Origin: Scleroderma bovista
Lineage: Eukaryota; Basidiomycota; Agaricomycetes; Boletales; Sclerodermataceae
Assembly: GCA_037178675.1 (NCBI GenBank)
Contig: JAYMGJ010000170.1
Location: 1 to 27,500, forward strand
Direction of reading: 5' to 3'
DNA: 27,500 nt
How positions within the stretch are numbered: the stretch's first letter is position 1; each line of letters opens with the position of its first letter. The notes under the pieces are model-generated. The model was not told the DNA's origin and did not search any database. It worked only from the letters and a program-made list of their open reading frames with translations. Both the position numbers and the translations under genes were made by a program. Below, in pieces: positions 1 through 10,472 of this stretch.

Positions 1-740
1 AGCCTGACCCAGTTTTGCAATGCTTGACAACTTTTTCCTCAACAGGCCTGACCCAGTTCTGCAATGTCAGCCTGGCCCAGTTTTGCAATGCTTGACAACT
101 TTTTCCTCAACAGGCCTGACCCAGTTCTGCAATGTCAGCCTGGCCCAGTTTTGCAATGCTTGACAACTATTTCCTCAACAGGCCTGACCCAGTTCTGCAA
201 TGTCAGCCTGGCCCAGTTTTGCAATGCTTGACAACTATTTCCTCAACAGGCCTGACCCAGTTCTGCAATGTCAGCCTGGCCCAGTTTTGCAATGCTTGAC
301 AACTTTTTCCTCAACAGGCCTGACCCAGTTCTGCAATGTCAGCCTGACCCAGTTTTGCAATGCTTGACAACTTTTTTTCTCAACAGGCCTGATCCAGTTC
401 TGCAATGTATATACAATGTCAGCCTGACCCAGTTTTGCAATGCTTGACAATTTTTTCCTCAAAAGGCCTGACCCAGTTTTGCAGTAATTGACAACTTTTT
501 TCTCAACAGGCCTGACCCAGTTTTGCAATGTATCTACAACATCGGCCAGTCCCAGCTTTGCAACACTTGTCAATTTTTTTGTTCAACAGGCCTGACCTAG
601 TTTTACAATGCTCCCACCAGTCCCAGTTCTGCAATTTTTATCAAACATCAGCCCATCCCAGTTTTGCAGTGATTAATGTCCCTCAGGCCTGTACTAGATT
701 TGCAATAATAGAAAACATCGGCCTGGCCCAGTTTTGCGAG
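1..740. repeat. 68-bp tandem repeat array, degenerate at its right end
   Basis: Near-identical units start at 1, 69, 137, 205, 273 and 341 (five exact 68-bp steps). The unit starting at 341 is 80 bp long because of a small ATATACAATGTC-type expansion near 410-420. From about 421 to 740 the units decay. Each 68-bp unit is a dimer: the core CCTGACCCAGTTTTGCAATG occurs once with a GCTTGACAAC tail and once, with small changes, after CCTCAACAGG. Open frames over this array on both strands are by-products of the repeat and not genes. Confidence 0.95.
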
Positions 741-1045
741 CATCGGCCGGCGTCAGCTAGTCCCACCTTTACAGGCAAATGTACATGTCCGATGACCTAC
801 TTTTGTGAGGGCTTTTGACTGAACTATGTGCCCTAAGAGCCTGTTCAGGAACTTGAGATATTGTGAAAATCCAGCATGTGTGGTTGTTTGGATTGGCAAG
901 CACCAGCAGCTGAGTTAGAGCTGAGTTTGAAGCTCAAACTTTATCTTCCATGGACAATCGATTCAAACACTCTGACCTTCAACGTATCTGGGGGGCCCTA
1001 GCATCCTTACTGATATTAGCTATCCAATCCAAGATCCTTCTTGTG
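741..1045. other. Non-coding stretch before the Myb/SANT-like gene; possible left end of the Harbinger element
   Basis: I see no coding frame. A perfect 7-bp hairpin (AGTTTGA AGC TCAAACT) lies at 924-940. GAGCCTGTTCAGG near 835 resembles a terminal repeat start and follows CTAA, but I could not find a convincing inverted partner near 21172-21260, so the left terminus of the Harbinger element is not fixed. Confidence 0.4.
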
Positions 1046-2686
1046 ATGCCCCCCAAGAATACTCCAGCAACACGGTGGTGTCCACCAGAGGAAGAAGCAC
1101 TCATCTGATTCCTCCATGAGCATCGTAGTGAAGCCTCTGGTGGAGCGGGGAACTTCAAGCAGCAAATCTTTAATCAACTTGTAGCTGCTGTTGCACCTTA
1201 CCGCAAAAATGGATCTCCTAAGAAGACAGCAGCACAATGCAAGACCAAGTGGAAGTTGGTATGTCGCATATCACACAGCATCTCATACCATACTGTACTG
1301 ATCATGCCCGATATTTAGCTTAAGAGCCTGTATACCGAGATCAAAAGGTATCATGGGGTATCTGGAGCCCACTGGGACAATACAATTGGTGCTGGGATCA
1401 TTGGCACCGAGGCGACATCAGTCTGGTTGCAATACACAGAGGTATTGCTAATATTCGTTATATCCTGATTATTTTTCCAACTGATGGTTATCAATCTGGC
1501 AGACACGCAGAATGCTTCGTCCTTTCTCGAATGGAGGATGGCCATTGTATGATCTAATGCGTGAGATCATACCAAGTGGTGTCGCAAGCGGTCACCATTC
1601 ATTTGCTGCCAGTGTTGCTCCCCCCGCTCCTGTCTCTACTCCCACCCCTACTCCTGCCTCCGATGCTCCCTCCCATGCTGCTCAAGGGGCTGAAGAAGAT
1701 ACATTTATGGATGGACCCACCACGATGGGCCCCACTAATCCTGGTACAAGTCCGGTGTCACAATCACTCTCCACCTCCAGCCTCCTTCCAAGTGGCTTCA
1801 CATGCAATGACAGAAACAGTATCACAACTGATACCAGCTACATGCAGCCTCCCCCTTTGAATTCATCAAGCAAAGGCAAACATCACCTCATGGAAATTAC
1901 CGACAGTGACCCCATAGCTGCATCAAACTTCATGGAGTTACCCTATGCCCAAACTATTTCCTCCTCCACTAACACAGGGCCTGCCACGAAAAAGAGGAAG
2001 GGGGGAGCTGCAGCTGATCCAGCTGTGGCAATGGCAATGGGTGATGTGATGGCAATTGCAGCTACCTGGTCTTCCTCATGCCGCACCCAGGCAAAAGCAC
2101 CAGAGATGCCACAAGACCCAATGTTGGTAACATTGGTTGGTGCCATTTCCCACTTGGCAGGTTCCATTGAGCACTGTAGAGACAGTCCTGTCTCTAGGTG
2201 TAGAATTTGTAGTACTGATACTGGACTCTTACCTTAGCTATGTAGGCTTGTACTTAGCTTACTAAGCAACTTCCCTATTTCATCTGTATATGTTTGATCT
2301 CAGTCCTGGAGTGACTGAACACCTCTACTCTCCCTACTTCCTCTAGTCTCCCCAGTCCCTGGGAGCTCTGCCAGACCTCCAGAAGCCCCTGGGTCGAGCG
2401 TGCCTCACCTGAGGCAGCAGCAACACCCAACCCCCCCCTACAGCGCACCATGCAGCCAGCTGAGGAGTGTGTGAGCTTGAAGAAACAGCAAGCTATTCAC
2501 ATTTTGGAGGACGAGCACGATGAACTGACCATTGATGAACGTATTTGTCTCCTACGCCTTATCAGAGAGAACGAGTATATAGCAGATGTTTTGACTTTGG
2601 TTCAAAAAAGCCATTATAGTGCGTACATTGCAGATTTACTTCAAAAATCATTGACTACATTGTCCAACTCTGTAGACCAGCTGTGA
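1046..2686 (+). pseudogene. Myb/SANT-like DNA-binding protein of a PIF/Harbinger transposon (one nonsense codon)
   Basis: Four exons fit without frame conflict: 1046-1258, 1319-1441, 1503-2197 and 2347-2686, with GT..AG introns between (the last about 149 bp). The ATG at 1046 starts MPPKNTPATRW. Exon 1 carries the SANT/Myb-like trihelix region with the conserved EEEAL, GNFK, TFNQ-like and AAQCKTKW blocks. Exon 2 gives the SGAHWDN block and exon 3 the RPFSNGGWPLYDLMREI block. A long Ser/Pro/Thr linker follows, with a basic patch (TKKRKGG) that could be a nuclear signal, and exon 4 holds the C-terminal LEDEHDELT..ERICLLRLI..N helix block. In this family the protein binds element ends and works with the transposase in the nucleus. 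The TGA at 1106-1108 interrupts the domain (one step from CGA). It would be about 456 residues. I am confident of the family and less so of the exact last splice pair. Confidence 0.85.
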
Positions 2687-2780
2687 TTGTGTTGTACTTT
2701 GTTGTATTCAATATGTACTTGTATTGAGTTCAATCTATACTTTGTGTTGCATTCAAAAAATTGCTACTACAAGACAGAGA

Positions 2781-2962
2781 CTAGTAATCATTGTTGTCAT
2801 CATTGTTGTCCCCTTCTGAGTCAAACTCAGTGCCATCATTGTCTGATCCCTGTGCGATATGATTATAGTTGCCCTCCCTGAGAATATGCTGATAGTCATC
2901 CCACATTGCTTGTGCAATGTCATCTCGCATCGCATGAGCTTCATCCCGATCACCAGTGCCAT
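2781..2962 (-). pseudogene. PIF/Harbinger DDE transposase, C-terminal segment (3 of 3)
   Basis: On the - strand this is the last part of the transposase, cut from the rest by the gypsy insertion. It begins with ATGGC, the duplicated target, and continues in frame with the segment ending at 11652. It contains the block RDDIAQAMWDDYQ, common at the C-terminus of fungal Harbinger transposases, then an Asp/Asn-rich tail ending in a TAG at 2781-2783. No nonsense codon lies in this part. Confidence 0.85.
2958..2962. repeat. Target-site duplication GCCAT, left of the gypsy element
   Basis: GCCAT directly precedes the TG of the left LTR copy and recurs at 11647-11651 directly after the CA of the right copy. 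Five bases is normal for Ty3/Gypsy integration. Confidence 0.95.
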
Positions 2963-3333
2963 TGAGATGACCCTAGGCAGAACACCTAAGACCCAACTAC
3001 ACGCAAGACTCTGAGGAGGAATAGGATGCGAGGATCTAGAGCAATAACCCAAGATGAGCTCGAATGGGGAGCCTCTGGGTGCTGGATTGCACGGTATATA
3101 TACTACTATACACGAGGGCTACGCGAGGCTATCCATGAGGCTACATGCAGGTAGAAGGCTATGTAATGACATCACTGTGGAGCTAAGGCTGTGCGTAATG
3201 ATGTCAAGGGTGGCAGCGTGTACAGCACGAGGTACAGGTCTAGACTAGGTAGATAAGATAGAGGCTGTACACTAAGATAAGATAAACGCTATCTAATCGC
3301 AGATTAGATAAGATAAAAAGTCGGACCGTAACA
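2963..3333 (-). repeat. Gypsy 3' LTR (371 bp)
   Basis: On the - strand it starts TGTTACGG and ends TCATCTCA. It matches 11276-11646 at all but four positions, each a CpG-related transition. A TATATA run lies near 3093-3100. Confidence 0.97.
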
Positions 3334-3347
3334 CTACTCCCCCCTCA
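3334..3347 (-). promoter_or_regulatory. Polypurine tract of the gypsy element
   Basis: On the - strand the purine run GAGGGGGGAG lies directly before the TG of the 3' LTR, the position used to prime plus-strand DNA synthesis. The TGA stop of the chromodomain frame overlaps its first bases. Confidence 0.85.
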
Positions 3348-3593
3348 GGTGCAGGATTCCAGACTGCAGAACTGAGCGTCGCAAACCGTGAGGTTTTCGG
3401 GAACACGACTAAATAACGAGTTAAAGTCCACTTGGGTCATACGAAGTTTCCGAGGAGCAGAGGGGTTTTCTTGGTAAAAGCGCTCGACTACCAGAGGAGA
3501 ATTTTTTAAGTTCGACGAGGGTTCCCATGTTCTCTCATGTTCTTCATATCCTTTCCAGTGTACCAGATACTGGAGTTGCCTTTTATAAATACG
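3345..3593 (-). pseudogene. Chromodomain tail of the gypsy integrase, displaced by a frameshift
   Basis: The main pol frame stops at 3583-3585. The -strand frame one base further on is open for 82 codons to TGA at 3345-3347 and reads YLVHWKGYEEHERTWEPSSNL near its start, a classic chromodomain core. The upstream pol frame ends with EYEVDYIV, the normal lead-in to this domain. One inserted base or two lost bases near 3594 therefore separates the domain from the integrase. In chromoviruses this domain directs integration to particular chromatin. Confidence 0.9.
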
Positions 3594-6500
3594 AGGCTAC
3601 GATATAGTCCACTTCGTACTCCTCATCGCGTTCTTCAGAGACATGTATCGGACCGGGCCGAGACACGGGCTGTCCGGGGAGAGGACCTAAATATGGTTTA
3701 ACTCGAGAAACATTCACAACCGGGTGAACCCGAAGAGTTTTCGGGAGCTTAAGCTCGACCGCATTCGGGGTTACACGAGTGACCTCATAGGGACCAATCC
3801 ACTTCTCCGTAAGCTTCTTAGAAGCACGATTTAGCATACGAAGGTTATCCGTAGAAAGCCAAACTTGTTGGCCTACAACATAGTCCGGGGCGGGATTTCT
3901 ATGCTTATCCGCCTGAAGCTTCATATTTCGTTTTGCCTTCTCAGAAGACTCAACGACTTTATTAAATACGGTGGCAAAGTCCTTAGCCGCTGGGGCTACT
4001 GTGTCGACCGGTTCAACACCCATACAAGGGGAATAACTCCGGGTAATTCCAAACGGTGAATCAGTGGTTACTTCCGAAACCGTGTTGTTCCACACGAACT
4101 GGGCAATCTTGATCCATTTGGCCCAATCGCTTTGACGATCATTGACGTAGGTTCGGAGATACTGATTAATTTCGCGGTTCAACCGCTCCGTTTGACCATC
4201 GGTTTGAGGGTGAAATGCCGTGGACATTTTCCTTTTAATGCCTAAGAGTCTATACAACTCCCCCAGGAAGTTGCTTGCAAAGACCGATCCGCGGTCTGAC
4301 ACAACGGAAGACGGGAGTCCATGCTGACACCAAACATGATCTCTAAATAACTCAGCGGTTGACAAGGTGGTTTCCTCTTTAGTGCAAGGTACAAACACGA
4401 CCTCTTTGGAGAATCGATCAACCACGACTAATATATAGTTGTAACCGAGGGATTCCGGCATCTCGGTAAAGTCCATAGTGACGTCAAGCCACGGGCCGCT
4501 AGGGGTAGGGAGAGGAATAAGGCTTCCAGAAGTCTTTTGATTCGACACCTTGGACTGTTGGCACTTTTGACAGTGCCTTACGTAGGTTTGAATCTGCTCT
4601 TTCATCCCTTTCCACGAATAATGCTTCCTGAGCGCGTTATACGTAGCTTTTACTCCTTTATGACCAGCAACCGGAGTATCATGAAAATTCGTAATGAGCG
4701 ACTGTCGCTCTTCGTAAGACTGATCAGTGACGTCGACCAGTTTAATAGATACCGGATTCAACAGGACCTGGTCCTTGTTATCGTCGGAACTAGACACGTA
4801 ATGGTCCGATCGCCTGCTAAGCGGATCTGCAACATGCATCTGGGTTCCCTTTTTATAGATAAGCGAATAGTTAAACCGCGTCATCCACATCTGCCAGCGC
4901 GCTTGGCGCTTAGACAAGTTCTGTGACTTGGTGAAGTACGTTAAGTTATGATGGTTCGTGTAGATTTCAAAGGCGTAAGGAGTGGCCTCGAGATAATGAC
5001 GCCAGGCCTCAGTTGCTTTTATGATGGCCAGCATTTCTTTATTGTGAATAGGATAATTTCGTTCTGGAGGTGTCATGGAATGTGACATGTACGCGACGGG
5101 TCTGAATTCGCCGTCTTTGCACTTCACGGATATCACTCCCCCGACGGCGAACTCAGACGCATCGGTTTCGAGGCGGAATTCGCGGTCCTGATCAGGGTAC
5201 TGAAGTACTGGAGCACGAGTAAAGGCGGCTTTCAAAGCCTCAAACGCAGCACGTTCCTTTTCTCCAAAGTTAAATACTGTGTCTTTACACGTAAGGTCCG
5301 TCATGGGTCTAGCCATGATTGCATAATCTTTAATGAAGCGTCTATAGAAATTGCCGAGGCCTAAGAACGCGCGAACCTGCTTTACGTTCGTTGGCTCAGG
5401 CCATTTCAAAATAGCATTAACTTTCTCAGGATCCATCTTGATACCCTCACGTGACACGATCATACCGAGGAAGTCGACTTCGGTGACTCTGAAGCGACAC
5501 TTCTCAGGTTTGACAAACAAATCGTTATCACGTAAACGTTTCAAAACTTCCAGCACGATTCTATCATGCTTTTCCTGATCGTCCGTACCCGTAAATATCA
5601 TAAGGTCATCGATATACACCACGCAGACATCCGACATATCGTGGAAGATTTCATTCATCATCTTCTGGAATGTTGCAGGTGAATTACAGAGACCGAAATA
5701 CATGACTAATGGCTCGAAAGCCCCCTTGTGCGTTACAAACGCAGCTTTCCACTCATCACCTTCGCGAATTCTCACATTGTTATAACCCCACCGAAGGTCC
5801 ATTTTCGTGAAGAGTTTACAACCCTTAAGCTTGTCAACAAGCTGAGAGATAAGCGGCAGCGGATAGTTATTCTTAATCGTCCAGTCGTTTACATAACGGT
5901 AATCCTGTACCATGCGCTTCTTGCCGTCCTTTTTCGGGATAAAGAAGACCGGTGACGTCTGCTGACTAATAGAAGGCCGAATGTACCCTTTAGCGAGTTG
6001 ATCATCAAGGAACGATTCGACTTCTTTTTGTTCATCAACCGAGAGCGGAATAAGTCTTCCCTTTTTGGGCGGGAAGTCTTCTTTTAGATCAATTCCATGA
6101 TCCCAAGGTTTTCTTAGCGGCATGCGCTCTGACGACTTTTTACTAAATACGTCTAAAAACTCCCAGTACTCTTTAGGTACTTGCTTCTGAGCTTCTTCTA
6201 GGGTCGACTCATCGATAGTGACCTTTGATTCATGAGCTTTTAAAGCTTGCACCCAAGTTTCCTGAGACTCATTTTCTCGTAATAACTTAGCAAAGCGTGT
6301 CTCTAAAAGTGACTTGCACTCTGGAGGACACCTTGTTAAATTAACTTGGCCTGTTACCCAATCTATATCGGGGTTGTGCTTTTGAAGCCAGGTGTGGCCA
6401 AGGATAAGCAGCACTTTTCCAAGGCATGTGACGGCACACCACAGCTTTTCAGCATGTTTCCCAATACCGACTGTTAACAATACATAATGCGTGATGTCAC

Positions 6501-7056
6501 CCTCCTGATTCCTAGTGCCATCTACGTTAAGCACAGGAACGGGTTTCACCAGCTTAGATAACTGAAGTCGTCGATCAAGAGCCCAGCTCTTGTCAACAAA
6601 ACAACCAGTAGCGCCACTGTCTAGCAGAGCGTCTACTTTAATAGTATTAAGCGGCCCGCGGATGCAGACCGGCACCGTCACTTCACACTCCATCGTGAAG
6701 GACCTTCGTAAGTCCATGAGAACTTCCAAGTTACCGGCGGGACTTTCCGGTTCCTTAGATGCCAAAGAGGGAGAAGAAACATTTTTATTCGATCGGGAAT
6801 TAAGCACGCTCGATTTTACTTCCGGCGCCGAGCCCTTTGCAGGGACCCCCTTAGAAGGTACAGTATAGTCCGAATCATAGTCCATAGTATCAACAGACAA
6901 CACAGAGTAGCGAGAAGGAGAAACAGAAACAGGAGAAACTACCGAGGACACTTTTTTGTGGGTTTTTGCTATTTTTGTACGTAACAAAGCAATGCGGTAT
7001 TTAAATATTTCCTGCACTGCAGGAGTAGTAGCGCGAGAAAGTCTATAGTCCAAAAT
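3583..7056 (-). pseudogene. Gypsy Pol polyprotein (protease, RT, RNase H, integrase)
   Basis: The frame is open for 1156 codons from 7053, and upstream past a TGA at 7057-7059 into the gag overlap. Numbering from 7053: aspartic protease DSGATG at 145-150; RT with VVYIDDLM, YIDD at residues 480-483 (5605-5616); RNase H with ETDASEF and KEML; integrase with an HHCC zinc region (HCQKCQQSK), MDF, VSDRGS and the catalytic Glu in DGQTERLN; then the GPY-type segment KWIGPYEV. The RNase H third acidic position, usually YTDH, is YTNH here (Asn700, codon 4954-4956), which should cripple the activity. There is no ATG at the start of the frame. The expected expression is by -1 frameshift from gag (signal at 7086-7128). 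The frame ends early, before its chromodomain. Confidence 0.95.
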
Positions 7057-7085
7057 TCATACAGCTAAGTCCGATGAAGACTCGA

Positions 7086-7128
7086 GAGCGAGGATGCCCG
7101 TTTTATCCTCACTCTTTAGTCTTTTAAA
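7086..7128 (-). promoter_or_regulatory. -1 ribosomal frameshift signal at the gypsy gag/pol junction
   Basis: On the - strand the heptamer T TTA AAA (7128-7122) lies in the gag frame, one codon before the gag stop TAA (7118-7116). A 7-nt spacer (7121-7115) follows, then a 10-bp stem: GAGTGAGGAT (7114-7105) pairs with ATCCTCGCTC (7095-7086) around a 9-nt loop, with one G-U pair. The pol frame is -1 relative to gag and is open through this point, so slippage here joins Gag to Pol. Function is inferred from the layout. Confidence 0.85.
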
Positions 7129-7757
7129 TCTCTGAAGAACGCCTGCATTTCTGCAAACGTCATTCCTCTTACCGCATTTAGCCGGTCATCCTCCGGCTGG
7201 GCTTGCGTTGCCCGTGCTTGTGGTTGCCCACGACGAGGGCGGCGCGGCTTTGTGCACTCTCGTGCAATGTGGCCAAATAATTGGCAATTGTAGCATTGGG
7301 GCCCTTTACCCCTTTGCTGGTTTGTTTCAACGGCACCTATATCCATCGGGACACCACTCCCAGATGCGGCTGAAGACGAATAAGATTGGCCCTGGTAGTA
7401 CCGAGCTGAGCCTTGCCCTTGGAGGTTGATGAGGAAGAGTTCCTGGGCTCTTCCCATTGCGCGAGCAGAGTTTGTGAGCCGTTCGTACGTGTCTCGTCGC
7501 ATTCCCTGTATATAAATTTGCTCCAAGAGTTTCCTCTGGAGCGCGCGTTCGAGCAAGTCGCAGGCGTACTCATCTACACAGCCCCCTTGGTTCTTGAGCG
7601 CCTCGAACTGCGCCAAGAAATCGTCAATTCTCTGCCTCGGGCCCTGCCTAAGGCGGAGAAGTTGGGCACGTGCCCACTCGGCGTTGTTTCCGGGGAGAAA
7701 GAACCTCTCTATCTCCTCCGCGAAGTCATCCCAAGCGGGCCAGGCCGGCGGGGGCGG
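7116..7757 (-). pseudogene. Gypsy Gag, C-terminal part, with zinc knuckle
   Basis: This is the downstream part of gag after the 2.34-kb insert. The frame resumes at the insert edge with PPPPAWPAWDDFAEEIERFF, a retrotransposon Gag capsid block, then RQRIDDFLAQFEALKNQ. A CCHC zinc knuckle CYNCQLFGHIAREC lies at 7254-7295 and binds RNA in this family. The C-terminus FFRDLKD ends at the TAA 7116-7118, right behind the slippery heptamer. It is in frame with the upstream part (10103-10463) once the insert and one CCGC copy are removed. Confidence 0.92.
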
Positions 7758-10102
7758 TGTGCGCCTAAGTGAGGGAAGAGGTCAGAACAACCAACAACCA
7801 ACACCAAATGACAGCAATATGCGAGTGGTGGTCTTCCTTTGCGTTTCTGGTATTTAATGTCCTCAGGGGGATGTGCTGCACGCCTTCAGGCAGGATGCAG
7901 GAGGGAAGGGAAGGGCTTCTGATGGGGAAGGAATGCGACTGGGGATGGTATTGACTCCTCTTCAGCCTACCACAGTGGTTAGGAAGAGTCCTGGGATAGA
8001 AAAGCGATGATGGATTGATGACAGGGGTGTAACAGCAGTGATGGGACAACAGGGAAGCAAGGGGACAGTTCCTGCTTCAAGAATGCGATGGACAGTGATG
8101 GGATAGAGTGGACAGTGATGCTAGACTGCGCTTCAGCCTAGAGAAATGATCAGATACAAGATATATCTGATAAACAGCAATATAGGAGCTTTAGGCCAGC
8201 ACTGAGTGACCTACAAGTCCAAAGACAGAGATAGAGCTTATAGACAGTGAGGGAGAGTGAATGTGGTCGCTTTATTGAGGGGGAAGCAGACACTTCCTTG
8301 CAGCCTTTGGCTGCTGGTTTATATACAGGAGGGGCTGTGGCCCTGTAAGCACAAATGACTAAGTGCTTGGTAAGAGATTGGTAAGAAATTGGTAAGCGAT
8401 TGATAAGCAGTGTAATCAGGCTGAGTCATCGATGGGGAGAGCCTGAACAAGCTGCTGAGCCAAGGGAAAGAGCAAAAACATAGGTAAAAAGGGGTGTATA
8501 ACCAAGAATATGGAAAAATCATTGCATGGGGCCCAAAAGAGAGGGGGGGAAAGCAGGGGATGAGTAGATCGAAGCTAAATGAGCATATGCGATGACATAA
8601 TGCATATGAATCATAGGGGCATGAGTCATGAATTGATAAGCAGCATGATAAGCATGATTTGAAGGATGATTGGTAAGTGATTGGTAAGGGGAGTAATGGG
8701 GATTAGTAATGCCAAGAGGGGATGAATAATGCGCAGCAGAGTGAGTCAGAGTGAGCCAGAGTGACTCTGTGTGACTCAGAAAGAAGGGAAGCACAACCTA
8801 TGATTTATTGAACTTTAGATCTGGAGATGAGCTTCTGAAGCAGTGCCACTGATGGGAGTGGCTGGGGGATAATAAAAGAATTGATCCGACCAGAAGAGCA
8901 GTGTCAGGGGGCCTGGAATGACAAGTAGAGTCACAGCTGGTCACAGAGTGTCACAAATCCCTTGGATTGAGCTTCTGTAGAGCAAAAAACGCGAAATTTG
9001 GTGCTCCCAAAGTGCAGTCTTCCCTTGAGCAGTAAGGGGAAGGTTCTGTACTCTATTAGGGCTCCTAAGAAGGGTTCTAGAGCACTGTTTCATTCGTGTT
9101 TGTTGCGGGATAGCAGGGAAGAGAATCGCAAGTAGCGGATTCGACGTGTCCAGGGAAGCGAGATGAATGATAGAGGGAGATGGATGTGACAGGACTCTGG
9201 GATGAAAGGACCATATGCAGAGGACTCAGGAGACACAGAGACGACCAGGTATGAATTTTCAAGTCTAACGATAGACTTGAGACGACCAAAGTATGTGCGC
9301 GACGCAGGACTGACGAGGAGAACGCGCTGACCAAGAACGAGAGGGACTGAGGGAGAAGGCTGGGAAGATATGTACCAGACAGTACACAGGAGCTCAGGGA
9401 GAGGCTGTCCCAAGAGCAGGACATAGTTGAGGTCTGCTGCAATAGCGGAGAAACGTTCCAGAGAAAATGCGGACTCCATAGTGAGTGATGAAGTGGGTGT
9501 CTGGATTGCGGGTGGAATATCTCCGTGGGAAATGAACGGATTTACGTCGGAACTTGACAGGCAGATAGACCATGGTCTAGGCTCCATGATGGTATAGTCA
9601 CATGATTGATAGCTTCAAAAATGGCAGAGCTATTCAAAATATCGGAATGCCGGCACTGGGCGCCTAAATTTGACATTTGGGCGCTAAAAAATGATTCTTC
9701 CTTTTCTCCTTTGTTTCTCTATTGTTTCTTCTGCTTCTTTGGTTGTTCTGGTATGGGAGTTGGACTGCAGTAGGTTGCATTCCTCTCTCATACTGAAATG
9801 ATCACCAATCCTTGGATTCTTCTGCTTCTTGGCGGTTCTTGTGCGAGGGATGACTGCCAGACGATGGCATTCATCTCTTGCTCCAGGATAGTCATTCTTG
9901 TGCGATAGATGGCTATGACAAGCTTGTATTCATCCTTCGCATAAGGATAGTCATGACTTTGCGTGATATGGATAGCGAGGGCTGTCTGTATCCCTCAAGT
10001 CGGGACAATCTTTCAACAGATCTTGGGTGTGCGTTCTTCGCATTAGTTTCATCAGCTAACTTTCTCCATGTCCACAGTACCAAACACGTTTGGTGCGTGA
10101 CA
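7758..10102 (-). mobile_element. 2.34-kb TGT...ACA element, copy 1 (candidate solo LTR or non-autonomous element), inside gypsy gag
   Basis: On the - strand it begins TGTCACGCACC (10102 downward) and ends GCGCACA at 7758. GCGG (CCGC on the - strand) flanks both edges at 7754-7757 and 10103-10106, a possible 4-bp target duplication. It is nearly identical to 16316-18657. Near its 3' end (in - orientation) a TATATAAA box is followed about 50 bp later by AATAAA, as in an LTR U3-R-U5. The short ends TGT/ACA also suit an LTR, but 2.3 kb is long and no second LTR or pol belonging to it is present. It carries a 129-165 codon ORF of unknown function. Confidence 0.85.
9090..9587 (-). CDS. Unrecognised ORF of the 2.34-kb element, copy 1 (165 codons)
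   Basis: The frame starts with MEPRPWSI at 9587, with a second in-frame ATG at 9479 (MESAFSLERF), and ends with SLLSRNKHE at TGA/TTA-proximal 9090. In copy 2 the same frame is kept from the second ATG on, with a TAG in the first section. The two proteins differ at only a few residues over 129 codons (PSPS/PAPS and QRV/QHI are the ones I see). The middle is hydrophobic (LNYVLLLGQPLPELLCTVWYIS). I do not recognise a domain. It may be a real small protein or simply an open frame in LTR U3 sequence. Confidence 0.4.
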   Translation of the reverse strand: MEPRPWSICLSSSDVNPFISHGDIPPAIQTPTSSLTMESAFSLERFSAIAADLNYVLLLGQPLPELLCTVWYISSQPSPSVPLVLGQRVLLVSPASRTYFGRLKSIVRLENSYLVVSVSPESSAYGPFIPESCHIHLPLSFISLPWTRRIRYLRFSSLLSRNKHE

Positions 10103-10463
10103 GCGGGGGTTCTCCGGCCGGGACGGGCGGGGCGTTGGCAAGGGCCTGTGCTGCAGCCATGCAGCCATCCAGACGGACCTGAGCCCACCGACCAGCTTTT
10201 GGGCCAGTGAGCCAGGAGAGAACTGCAGCGGTAACCTGGGCGTCGTTTGCCCCTTCCATCGAGATCTGTATCCAGATCTTGATCTTGGACCACCACTCGT
10301 GGAACTTCTGAGGGGAGCCATCGTAACTCCCGGGATCCACGACCACCTTCTTGCGCGACGGCGGTGCAGGTCGAGGCTGTGCAGCCGTAAGGGCCGCGAT
10401 ATGGGCTTGCAGAGCGATTTGTCCCTGGACAAGCTGTGCGAGGAGTTGGTCAAGGTCTGCCAT
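10103..10463 (-). pseudogene. Gypsy Gag, N-terminal part
   Basis: Starts at ATG 10463 with MADLDQLLAQLVQGQ, typical of basidiomycete gypsy Gag, then SYDGSPQKFHEWWSKIKIW, a capsid-type block. At 10106 it runs into the 2.34-kb insert and picks up the foreign tail SRTKRVWYCGHGES before a stop at 10056-10058. The rest of Gag resumes at 7757. The ATG at 10463 follows a TAG (10470-10472) in the same frame. Confidence 0.9.
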
Positions 10464-10472
10464 GATGACCTA

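Noticed and set aside
1..740. Possible CRISPR-like array
   Set aside because: The repeats are directly adjacent with no unique spacers, in a eukaryotic setting.
8319..8794. Two short frames at 8319-8522 and 8519-8794 in copy 1, and their counterparts in copy 2 (17621-18096)
   Set aside because: Both are kept in both copies, but the copies are nearly identical throughout, so conservation says little. They cover the U3-like repeats, and the second is Ser/His/Tyr-rich low complexity.
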